From: JBGQOG01 sp052113705
GTDB taxonomy: Bacteria > Pseudomonadota > Alphaproteobacteria > Rhodobacterales > Rhodobacteraceae
DNA: 51,790 nt
Assembly: GCF_052113705.1 (NCBI RefSeq)
Contig: NZ_JBGQOG010000024.1
Location: 1 to 51,790, forward strand
Reading direction: 5' to 3'
In this document: piece after piece, positions 42,986 to 50,627 of the stretch
How positions within the stretch are numbered: the first letter of the stretch is position 1
How the letters are laid out: each line of letters starts with the position of its first letter
Made by a program: the position numbers and the translations under genes
Notes under the pieces: generated by a model
The model's input: only the letters and a program-made list of their open reading frames with translations
Databases searched by the model: none
What the model was told of the DNA's origin: nothing

Positions 42986-44359
42986 ATGCTGACCAACTCT
43001 CTGCAAGAGCTTGACCGCGACCACCTGATCCATCCCGTCGCCTCCTGGCGCGGCCATGAAGCGCGCGGCGTGCGGGTGCTGCAATCGGCCAAAGGCGCCA
43101 CCGTCACCGATGCCGAAGGCCGCCAGCTGATCGACGGCTTTGCCGGGCTTTGGTGCGTGAACGCGGGCTATGGCCATGAAAGTATCGTGGAAGCGGCCGC
43201 CGAACAGATGCGCCGCCTGCCCTATGCGACCGGCTATTTCGACCTCGGCTCCGAAGCGCCGATCCGTCTGGCCGCGGCCCTGGCCGAGCGGGCACCGGGC
43301 GATCTGAAGCACATCTACTTCACCCTCGGCGGCTCGGATGCGGTCGACAGCACCGTGCGCTTCGTGCGCTATTATTGGCACGCCAAGGGTCAGCCGCAGC
43401 GCGATCAGTTCATCTCGATGGAGCAGGGCTATCACGGCTCGACCACCGTCGGGGCGGGTCTGACCGCCCTGCCCGGCTTTCACGCGGGCTTTGGCGTGCC
43501 GTGGAGCTGGCAGCATAAAATCTCGTCGCATTACGTCTACCGCAACCCGGTCGGCACCGATCCGGCCGCGATCATCGCCGCCTCGCTGGCCGAACTGCGC
43601 GCGAAAGTCGCCGAACTCGGCGAAGACCGGGTGGCGGCGTTCTATGCTGAGCCGATCCAGGGCTCGGGCGGGGTGCTGGTGCCGCCGCCGGGCTGGATGA
43701 AGGCGATGCGCGAAGCCTGCCGCGAGATGGGCATCCTGTTCATCGCCGATGAGGTGATCACCGGCTTTGGCCGCACCGGGCCGCTTTTTGCCTGCAGCGA
43801 TGAAGATATCGTGCCGGATTTCATGACCACGGCCAAGGGCCTGACCTCGGGCTATGTGCCGATGGGGGCGGTGTTCATGGCCGATCACGTCTATCAGACC
43901 ATCGCCGACAGCGCAGGCGCGGCCGCCATCGGGCATGGCTTTACCTATTCGGCGCATCCGGTCTCGGCGGCGGTCGCGCTGGAGGTGCTGCGGCTGTATG
44001 AGGATGGGATTTTCGAGAATGGCCGCAAGGCGGGCGCCCGGCTGCTGGCGGGGTTGCAGACCCTGGCCGATCACCCGCTGGTGGGGGATGTGCGCGGCCG
44101 GGGCATGCTGGCGGCCATTGAGCTCGTCACCGACAAGGAGAAGAAAACCCCGCTGCCCGCCGCGCTGAACGCCGCCACCCGGCTGTTTGACCGGGCCTGG
44201 GACCAGGGGCTGATCATCCGCGCCTTTGCCAATGGGTGCTTTGGCTATGCGCCGCCGCTCTGCTGCACCGATGCCGAGATTGACGCCATTGTCGCGCGCA
44301 GCCGCAAGGTGCTGGACCTGACGCTGGAAGACCCCGAAATCCGCGCCGCGATGCGTTGA
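42986..44359 (+). CDS. Class III aminotransferase (omega-amino acid/putrescine type)
   Basis: The 457-residue protein has LIDGFAGLWCVNAGYGH, EQGYHGSTTVGAG, Asp255 in IADEVITGFGRTG and the PLP Lys284 in TTAKGLTSGYVPMGAV. The layout matches omega-transaminases that use pyruvate as acceptor and take beta-alanine, GABA, putrescine or taurine. The nearby ALDH would then oxidise the semialdehyde. The substrate is not proven. A good terminator follows at 44366. Confidence 0.9.
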   Translation: MLTNSLQELDRDHLIHPVASWRGHEARGVRVLQSAKGATVTDAEGRQLIDGFAGLWCVNAGYGHESIVEAAAEQMRRLPYATGYFDLGSEAPIRLAAALAERAPGDLKHIYFTLGGSDAVDSTVRFVRYYWHAKGQPQRDQFISMEQGYHGSTTVGAGLTALPGFHAGFGVPWSWQHKISSHYVYRNPVGTDPAAIIAASLAELRAKVAELGEDRVAAFYAEPIQGSGGVLVPPPGWMKAMREACREMGILFIADEVITGFGRTGPLFACSDEDIVPDFMTTAKGLTSGYVPMGAVFMADHVYQTIADSAGAAAIGHGFTYSAHPVSAAVALEVLRLYEDGIFENGRKAGARLLAGLQTLADHPLVGDVRGRGMLAAIELVTDKEKKTPLPAALNAATRLFDRAWDQGLIIRAFANGCFGYAPPLCCTDAEIDAIVARSRKVLDLTLEDPEIRAAMR

Positions 44360-44365
44360 CCAATG

Positions 44366-44397
44366 CTGCCCGGCGCAGAGAGGGCCGGGCAGGTTTT
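44366..44397 (+). terminator. Terminator of the class III aminotransferase gene
   Basis: CTGCCCGGC and GCCGGGCAG form a 9-bp stem with a 9-base loop, then GTTTT. It starts seven bases after the stop and lies between convergent genes. Confidence 0.85.
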
Positions 44398-44415
44398 CAT
44401 CGATATAGCAGCGCG

Positions 44416-45621
44416 TTACCCGACGACATTGAACTCCGGACCATAGGGGTATCTGGTGATATCCTCATGGCCGGTCTCGGTGATGAACAAGATGTCATGC
44501 TCGCGGTAGCCCCCGGCGCCGGGCTGCCCCTCAGGCAGGGTCAGCATCGGCTCCATCGAGATCACCATGCCCGGCTCCAGCACGGTGTCGATGTCTTCGC
44601 GCAGCTCCAGCCCTGCCTCGCGCCCGTAGTAATGCGAGAGCAGGCCAAAGGAATGGCCATAGCCGAAGGTGCGGTATTGCAAAAGATCACGTTCCTCGAA
44701 GAAGGCGTTGATCTTATGCGTGATTTCCGAACAGGAAGCACCGGGTTGCAAGAGGCTCATCCCGTATTCATGTGCGGCGACATTCGCCTCCCAGATCTTC
44801 AGCGCGGCGGCATCCACCTCGCCCAGAAAAAGCGTGCGTTCGAGCGCGGTGTAATAGCCCGAGATCATCGGAAAGGCGTTCAGCGACAGGATATCGCCGC
44901 GCTGCAAGTGCCGTCCGGTCACCGGATTATGCGCGCCATCGGTGTTGATGCCGGATTGGAACCAGACCCAAGTGTCGCGGTATTCGGCGTCGGGGTAAAG
45001 CCGCGCAATCTCCAGCTCCATCGCGTCGCGGCCCGCCATTGCCACGTCAATCTCACGCACACCTGCGCGGATCGCGTCACGGATCGCAAAGCCGCCGACA
45101 TCTGCCACAGCCGCCCCGGCGCGGATCAGATCCAGCTCGGCCTGTGATTTATGCATCCGCTGCCGCATGGTGGTTTCGGCAATGTCGACGCGGGCTTTCG
45201 GGCTGAGGAAAGCGTCGAGTTTCGCCGATTGCACCAGCGTCAGATGGTCCGCCTCATAGCCGACCACCCGGCCCGGCCCCGCCACCTGCGCCACCGCGCG
45301 CCAGTAATTGTCGCGCGCCCAGTCGGTATAGGTGATGTTGTCGCCAGAACCGCGCCGCCAGGGCTGGGCCGCGTCGATGCCCGCAGAGATGGTCACCGCA
45401 TCCTGTGCGGTCACCACCAGCGCATAGGGACGGCCAAACGAGCAATAGAGAAAGCCGGAATAATAGGCGATGTTGTGCATCGAGGTGAAAACCGCCACCT
45501 CAACGCCCAGCCCGGCCATGCGGCTGCGCAGACCTGCCAGACGGGCGGCATATTCCGCATCAGCAAAGGGCAACACACGGTCGCCTTGGTGAAAACGATA
45601 GGATTCAGGACGTTTCGTCAT
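44416..45621 (-). CDS. Creatinase
   Basis: The 401-residue protein is a pita-bread (M24) enzyme that closely resembles Pseudomonas creatinase along its length, which splits creatine to sarcosine and urea. The recognisable parts are YCSFGRPYALVVT, the substrate region TDWARDNYW, TWVWFQSGINTDGAHNPVT with catalytic-type His231 (His232 in P. putida), ALERTLFL, YRTFGYGHSFG and LELREDIDTVLEPGM. Aminopeptidase metal ligands are replaced, as in true creatinase. No creatininase or sarcosine oxidase gene is in the window. Confidence 0.9.
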   Translation of the reverse strand: MTKRPESYRFHQGDRVLPFADAEYAARLAGLRSRMAGLGVEVAVFTSMHNIAYYSGFLYCSFGRPYALVVTAQDAVTISAGIDAAQPWRRGSGDNITYTDWARDNYWRAVAQVAGPGRVVGYEADHLTLVQSAKLDAFLSPKARVDIAETTMRQRMHKSQAELDLIRAGAAVADVGGFAIRDAIRAGVREIDVAMAGRDAMELEIARLYPDAEYRDTWVWFQSGINTDGAHNPVTGRHLQRGDILSLNAFPMISGYYTALERTLFLGEVDAAALKIWEANVAAHEYGMSLLQPGASCSEITHKINAFFEERDLLQYRTFGYGHSFGLLSHYYGREAGLELREDIDTVLEPGMVISMEPMLTLPEGQPGAGGYREHDILFITETGHEDITRYPYGPEFNVVG

Positions 45622-45818
45622 TCTCAGACCTCACATCGGGGGTCTGCCGCAGCCAGGACCCCGAAAGATCCCGGCGTACAGGACGCGGTGGCGGGGACGG
45701 AACCTGCACCACAAGCCCGGGCGCATGCCCTGCAACGACGCCATCGTTGCCTGCTCAAGGCCAAGGATGCGCGGCGGCCGCGCAAAAAGCAAGCGGCCTT
45801 TGCACGCCCGAAGCCTTC

Positions 45819-45850
45819 AGGCGTTGCGCGAAGATCTCCGCGCAACGCCT
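45819..45850. terminator. Hairpin after the second aldehyde dehydrogenase gene
   Basis: AGGCGTTGCGCG and CGCGCAACGCCT form a 12-bp perfect stem around an 8-base loop. On the plus strand TGTTTT follows; on the minus strand, in which the ALDH stop at 45861 precedes it, there is no T-run, so its efficiency there is doubtful. Confidence 0.55.
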
Positions 45851-45860
45851 TGTTTTAAAA

Positions 45861-47294
45861 TCAGTCCGCCTGACTGACGAAACGGGTGTCGAGATATGCA
45901 TCCACCGCTTCCGAGCCGCCTTCGGTGCCGTAGCCCGAATCCTGAATGCCGCCGAAGGGCACTTCCGGCAGCGCCAGACCCAGATGGTTCACCGTCAGCA
46001 TCCCCGCCTGAATGTTGCCGCGCAGATATTGCGCGGTTTTCGACGAGCCGGTGAAGGCGTAAGACGCCAGACCGAAGGGCAGACGGTTCGCCTCGGCCAT
46101 GGCTTCTTCGGCCTCGGCAAAGCGGTTGACGATGGCGACCGGGCCAAAGGGCTCGTCATTCATCATCTTGGCATTGGTCGGCACATTGGTGATCACGGTC
46201 GGCTCAAAGAAATAGCCCTCATTGCCGATCCGGCGGCCGCCGGTCACCACTTCCGCGCCCAGAGAGACCGCATCCTGCAGCATCCCCTCGATCGCCGGAA
46301 TGCGGCGTTCATTGGCCAGCGGCCCCATCTCGGTGCCCGCCTCCATGCCATTGCCCACTTTCAGCGCCTCTTGCGCCTTCGCAAAGCCCTCGATGAACTG
46401 ATCGGCCACGCCATCCTGCACGAGGAAACGGGTCGGCGAGACGCAGACCTGCCCGGCATTGCGGGATTTGTGCATCGACATCAAAGAGATGGCCTTTTCC
46501 ATATCGGCATCGTTGAAGATCAGCACCGGCGCGTGACCGCCCAGTTCCATCGTCGCGCGTTTCATGTGCAGACCGGCGAGCGAGGCCAGTTGCTTGCCGA
46601 CCGGGGTCGAGCCGGTGAAGGAAATCTTGCGGATCGCCGGATGCGCGATGAGGTATTCCGACACCACCGACGGCACGCCGAACACGAGGTTGACGACACC
46701 CGCCGGGACACCGGCATCGGCAAAGGCGCGGATCAGTTCCGCGGGTGAGGCCGGGGTTTCTTCCGGTGCTTTCACGATAAAGGAACAGCCGGTGGCCAGC
46801 GCCGCCGAGAGCTTCCGCACCACCTGGTTGATCGGGAAGTTCCAGGGCGTGAAGGCCGCCACCGGGCCGACCGGCACCTTGATCGTCATCTGCGTGACAT
46901 TGGCCGCGCGCGCCGGGATGATCTGGCCATAGGTGCGCTGCGCCTCACCGGCAAACCAGTCAATGACATCGGCGGCGCCCATGATCTCCATTTTCGACTG
47001 GATCAGCGGCTTGCCCTGCTCAAGCGTCATCAGCTCGGCGATCATGTCGGCGCGGCTGCGCAGCAGGTCGGCCGCCTTGCGCATCACCTTGGCGCGGTCA
47101 TAGGCCGAGGTGTTGCGCCAGATCTCGAACCCGGCGACGGCAGCATCGGCGGCGGCCTCCAGATCGGCAATTTCGGCATGGGCGACATGGCCAATGACCT
47201 TTTCGGTCGCCGGGTTGACCACCGGGATCGCCGCGCCGCTGCCGTCGCGCCAGATGCCGTTGATGAAAAGCTGGGTGTTGGGATAGCTGGACAT
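45861..47294 (-). CDS. NAD-dependent aldehyde dehydrogenase, succinate-semialdehyde-type
   Basis: The 477-residue enzyme has TPWNFPINQVVRK, SFTGSTPVGKQ, Glu250 in MELGGHAP and Cys284 in NAGQVCVSPTRF, the ALDH pattern of the GabD/YneI-like group. It ends GYGTEGGSEAVDAYLDTRFV. The ATG at 47294 has GAGAGG just before it and is preferred over an in-frame ATG at 47330. It and creatinase lie on the same strand, 239 bases apart, so they could be one unit, but the hairpin between argues against this. Confidence 0.88.
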   Translation of the reverse strand: MSSYPNTQLFINGIWRDGSGAAIPVVNPATEKVIGHVAHAEIADLEAAADAAVAGFEIWRNTSAYDRAKVMRKAADLLRSRADMIAELMTLEQGKPLIQSKMEIMGAADVIDWFAGEAQRTYGQIIPARAANVTQMTIKVPVGPVAAFTPWNFPINQVVRKLSAALATGCSFIVKAPEETPASPAELIRAFADAGVPAGVVNLVFGVPSVVSEYLIAHPAIRKISFTGSTPVGKQLASLAGLHMKRATMELGGHAPVLIFNDADMEKAISLMSMHKSRNAGQVCVSPTRFLVQDGVADQFIEGFAKAQEALKVGNGMEAGTEMGPLANERRIPAIEGMLQDAVSLGAEVVTGGRRIGNEGYFFEPTVITNVPTNAKMMNDEPFGPVAIVNRFAEAEEAMAEANRLPFGLASYAFTGSSKTAQYLRGNIQAGMLTVNHLGLALPEVPFGGIQDSGYGTEGGSEAVDAYLDTRFVSQAD

Positions 47295-47717
47295 AGAACC
47301 TCTCGAACGGTCCCCGAAAGCGGGACCCAATGGATGCGCCGTCCGGGTGAAGCCCCGTGGCGGATGGGGGAGACCCTAGCGTGCGTCGGGCAGAGGTCAA
47401 CCGCCGCAGATGCACAAAGGCATCATAAAAACCGGGGGAAGCCGGGGTATTTCGACTTGCATACCAGAAGCCAAAACCACCCATATCAGCGCGTTATGCA
47501 TAAAGCGGCATCTGGCCCGAAACCGCCCGGCACGCGGGCGAAAGCCGCGCGGGAGGGGAAGCCCGGGCCCCGCCCCCTCTGAGCGCGCCGCCGCCCCGGG
47601 GCCAGCGCGCGGGCGACCGGGTTGCGCGGCCAGATCAGCAGACCAGAACCCGCTCTCGTGCAGGCGGCGTGAAAATTTGCTTTGACTCCCTGCCTGCCGG
47701 GTTCAACATGCCAAAGG
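47295..47717. other. Spacer before the decayed island, with a dyad at its right end
   Basis: This 423-base gap holds the promoter region of the minus-strand ALDH and no gene. CTTTGACT at 47680-47687 is repeated as AGTCAAAG at 47726-47733, a dyad that overlaps TTGACT and extends into the TetR remnant. It could be an old self-regulatory operator. Confidence 0.45.
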
Positions 47718-48358
47718 GTGTGGATAGTCAAAGATCGTCCCGCAACAAATTCAAAAACCGGGCGTCTCGACGCGGCGCTCAGCATTCTGCGCGCCAAGGG
47801 CGATACCGCGACAGGCGTTGAACAGCTCTGCGCCGAGGCCGGGGCCAGCAAGGGCAGCTTTTTCCACCCCTTCGCCTGCAAGGACGCGCTGATGCCTGCC
47901 GCCGCGGCCCATTGGGACGAGGTGCCCGGCGGGCTTTTCGTCCGGGCGTCTTGCCAGCACAGTGCCGACCCGCCTGCCCGGCTGCCTGCCGATCTTGATT
48001 TGCGCAAAGATCTGTTGACCGGCGATCTGCCCGATGTCACCTGCTTTGCTGACATGATCACGCAAAAGGCCCATGACACGCCGCCCGAGATCGCGCCCGA
48101 GATCGCGGCGACCTGCCCGCGCGCCCCGCAGCCATGCCAAAACGCCCAAAGCGGACATAGGCCACGCAGACCTATGGTATGCGCCGCGACCGGAGCGCCG
48201 AAAGCCGCGCCTTGCACAGGCAAGCCGGGCTACAGGGCGCCTTCATTCCGGCCAAAGCCAAGGCGTCAACCATCACCGAAAGGACGACCCGGAAGGGCTT
48301 ATCAGCCGAGATCCCGAGAGCCTTCACCTTTTCTGGTCCGAGCACGTTGAGCAAATAG
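47718..48358 (+). pseudogene. TetR-family regulator remnant, frameshifted
   Basis: From the GTG at 47718 the first frame gives the TetR DNA-binding part: LDAALSILRAKGDTATGVEQ, then LCAEAGASKGSFFHPFACKD, followed by DLRKDLLTGDLPDVTCFAD. That frame loses homology after about 48100. A second frame, open from 48161, gives GMRRDRSAESRALHRQAG, then LQGAFIPAKAKAS, which matches the C-terminal part of the same type of TetR protein. The two frames differ, so a frameshift lies between 48100 and 48160. Several conserved residues also look changed (SFFHPFACKDAL where SFFHHFxSKEAL is usual). The gene is therefore inactive. Confidence 0.72.
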
Positions 48359-48372
48359 TCCAGGGGAATGAT

Positions 48373-48831
48373 CGACATCAAGTCGCTGTCATATTCATCG
48401 ACCACCGCTCCCGCAGCACCGGCAAGCTGTCGCGTAACACCCGCCTTGGCCCCATCGCCATGCTGTTTGGTCAGGGGCGGCAATACCTGCTGGCCTGGAG
48501 TGAATATCAGGATGACTTGCGGCTGTTTGCGCTGGCGGGATTTGAAAAGATTACTCTGGAGGCTGACGCCTATACTCGTCCCGCAGGCTTCAATTTGCAG
48601 GACTGGCTCTCCGAGAGCTTCGGCATCTGGCGTGAAGAGCCGCAGGATGTCGAGTGGCGCTTTCTGCCCGATGTGGCGGAGGAGGCTGCAGGATACGTGT
48701 TCCATCCGAAGCAAAGCATGGAGAGTCTGGAGGACGGGTCTTTGGTGGTGCGGTTCAGAGCCGGGGGGCGGCAGGAAATGGAATGGTATCTCGCCCGCTG
48801 GGGCGATAGGGTTGAGACGCTGAGCGGGTAG
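48373..48831 (+). pseudogene. WYL-domain regulator, C-terminal fragment
   Basis: From about 48373 the frame encodes RHQVAVIFIDHRSRSTGKLS, then RLGPIAMLFGQGRQYLLAWSE, followed by RPAGFNLQDWLSESFGIWRE and FRAGGRQEMEWYLARWGDRV. These are the second half of a WYL domain and the WCX region of YafY-type regulators. The N-terminal helix-turn-helix and the first part of WYL are missing, and no natural start is visible; upstream DNA is the TetR remnant. It ends 22 bases before the PLD gene. WYL regulators often control defence genes, which fits the context but is only an inference. Confidence 0.72.
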
Positions 48832-48853
48832 TATATTTTGGAGGGGAGATATA

Positions 48854-49891
48854 ATGGCTGAGTTCCTATCGGGTGCGTCACTGACAAAGCGAATCCGCGA
48901 GGTTGTCGTCGGCAAAGATGTTCGGTGTGCGGTCGCTTATTGGGGTGCGCATGGGTTTGGTGAAGATCTGGCGCGCAGGGGGGATGTCAGGATTGTCTGC
49001 GACATCGTCGGTGGATCGACCTCTCCTAAAGCGTTGGAATCCTTAGGGGCGCCCAAAAACAGGAGCCTGAAGCACATCGACAACCTGCACTCCAAGGTTT
49101 ATATCTCGAATGCCGGTGTGGTGATTGGTTCCGCCAACGCATCTGCCAATGGTCTAGGTCTTGATGTAAACCCGGCGCAACTTATTGAAGCTGGGGTCTT
49201 TCACAAGCAGGGTGGCCATCTCTGGGAGCAAGCTACTAAGTGGTTTGATAACCTGTATTCTCAGGCAAGTATGGTTGACAAAGAGGCGCTTCAACTTGCG
49301 GCGGAACGATACCGGCCACGGACCGCAAACCGAATTGCTGACTTTAACGGGATGACGGTGCTTGAGCAAATCGCGGCTGACCCGGATCATTTTTCACATG
49401 CCGGGGTTGGCTTCATCATTTGCAGAACAAATGCGGATGACAATGAAATCAAAGTCGCCGCAGAAGAATCTGCAAAAAGCGGTGCGGGAGGCGACGTTAG
49501 TTTTGAGGCACTACTGAAACATGATCCAGAGCGGACTTTTATTGGTTGGCCACATGGTGAAATGGAAAACCTAAATGCAAAATTTGTCGAGTTCTACTTC
49601 GGCCCAAACGGTGGCAGACCAAAAGTCTTGGCCCACATTTTGGCCCACAGATTCGACAATGTCACAGCGGACAATAAAGGCCACTTCTATACTCGAGACG
49701 GAACTGGACTGATAACGCTTCCTAATGGCAGTGCATTTCCGACTGGCACCAGAAAATCTCTTGACGAGAAGGATTGGAATTTACTTGTTCGACTCGCGAA
49801 AGACCTTCCGGAACCAGAGGAGGACGGAATATTTCATGCCAGCGCGTTCGCCCAGCTTCTGAGAAGGGCATTACAGACAAACAAAGATTAG
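48854..49891 (+). CDS. Phospholipase-D-fold protein, possible nuclease
   Basis: The 345-residue protein has one PLD-type motif near residues 79-95: LHSKVYISNAGVVIGSANAS. It gives His79 and Lys81 of HxK, but Asn86 replaces the usual Asp of HxKx4D, and GSAN is intact. Residues 1-70 give a PLD-like beta-strand core (RCAVAYWGAHGFG). The C-terminal half matches nothing I know. Base composition is visibly more A/T-rich than the neighbours, and codons such as ata, tta and aaa are frequent, suggesting transfer. GGAGGGGAGA precedes the ATG. Such single-motif PLD proteins dimerise and include nucleases in restriction and defence systems. Confidence 0.8.
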   Translation: MAEFLSGASLTKRIREVVVGKDVRCAVAYWGAHGFGEDLARRGDVRIVCDIVGGSTSPKALESLGAPKNRSLKHIDNLHSKVYISNAGVVIGSANASANGLGLDVNPAQLIEAGVFHKQGGHLWEQATKWFDNLYSQASMVDKEALQLAAERYRPRTANRIADFNGMTVLEQIAADPDHFSHAGVGFIICRTNADDNEIKVAAEESAKSGAGGDVSFEALLKHDPERTFIGWPHGEMENLNAKFVEFYFGPNGGRPKVLAHILAHRFDNVTADNKGHFYTRDGTGLITLPNGSAFPTGTRKSLDEKDWNLLVRLAKDLPEPEEDGIFHASAFAQLLRRALQTNKD

Positions 49892-49947
49892 TGTTGGCAT
49901 ATACAGGATGTCGTCGGGGCTCCGTCCGAATCTGATGCATCCAACCC

Positions 49948-49981
49948 GCATCCTGCTCTCAAACCACAGAGGGCAGGATGC
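49948..49981. promoter_or_regulatory. Inverted repeat at the start of the AAA-like gene
   Basis: GCATCCTGC (49948-49956) and GCAGGATGC (49973-49981) form a perfect 9-bp dyad. The right arm contains the ATG of the following gene. It would suit a regulator operator or a translation-blocking hairpin. Confidence 0.5.
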
Positions 49982-50574
49982 ACCAGACCGAAACCCATAC
50001 ACTGCACGGCATCGCGTTGCGGCTGCTCCATGCCATCCCGGCCCATCGCTCCGAGGCATTGGTCTTGGCGGGGTGGATTTGCACACGCCCGGATGTCTTT
50101 TGCGCCTTGCCGCCTGTCGCCCCGATGGGACGCCATAGGCCCGGTGTGTCCTCACAGTATTGGCAGGCACTTGGCGATTATATCGGCGCAACCTTGCGGG
50201 ATATGGTGGTGCCACCGGACCAACCGCTTGCCCGTTTGCGCACTATCGCGGCGCATCTGGGCCTTAATGCGGACGAGACGGCGATCCTGCGCTTGCTTGT
50301 TCTGCAACAGCGCAGAGGCGCGGTCGCGGATTGCACCGCTGTGCTGAAACGCGAGATCGGCCTTTCGGACGAGGCGGTGATTGCCTTGTGCTGCAATCTG
50401 GACGAGACGGAGGTGTGGGCTGCACTGGCCCCGAAGGCGCCCATCTCCGCCCTCAGTCTGTTTCAGAGTGATGGCACACGGCCAGTCATGGGTGATGAGC
50501 CCTACGCACTCTCGGGTCTGCTTCTGGCGCTTCTATATCCCCCCGGGCAAGGATCATCTCGTCTAATGCTTTGA
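49978..50574 (+). CDS. Fragment resembling the N-terminal domain of an AAA-family ATPase
   Basis: The 198-residue protein is helical: LARLRTIAAHLGLNADETAI, then LRLLVLQQRRGAVADCTAVL, and AALAPKAPISALSLFQ. This resembles the helical N-terminal part of some large AAA ATPases (LGL-x-DE-x-AIL and a late ALAPxAPL segment). It stops at LLALLYPPGQGSSRLML with no Walker A or B, so the ATPase domain itself is absent. It is most likely a truncated gene, though a complete small protein cannot be ruled out. GC content is back to normal here. Confidence 0.5.
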   Translation: MHQTETHTLHGIALRLLHAIPAHRSEALVLAGWICTRPDVFCALPPVAPMGRHRPGVSSQYWQALGDYIGATLRDMVVPPDQPLARLRTIAAHLGLNADETAILRLLVLQQRRGAVADCTAVLKREIGLSDEAVIALCCNLDETEVWAALAPKAPISALSLFQSDGTRPVMGDEPYALSGLLLALLYPPGQGSSRLML

Positions 50575-50627
50575 TATCGTGCTCAACCTCTTTACAGTTT
50601 CCCTGATCAGCAGATTGCAGGCCATTC

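Noticed and set aside
48172..48915. A 247-residue minus-strand frame over the TetR remnant, WYL fragment and PLD start
   Set aside because: Most of it is the complement of the WYL fragment; only the short stretch near 48300 looks protein-like and is reported separately as a junction.
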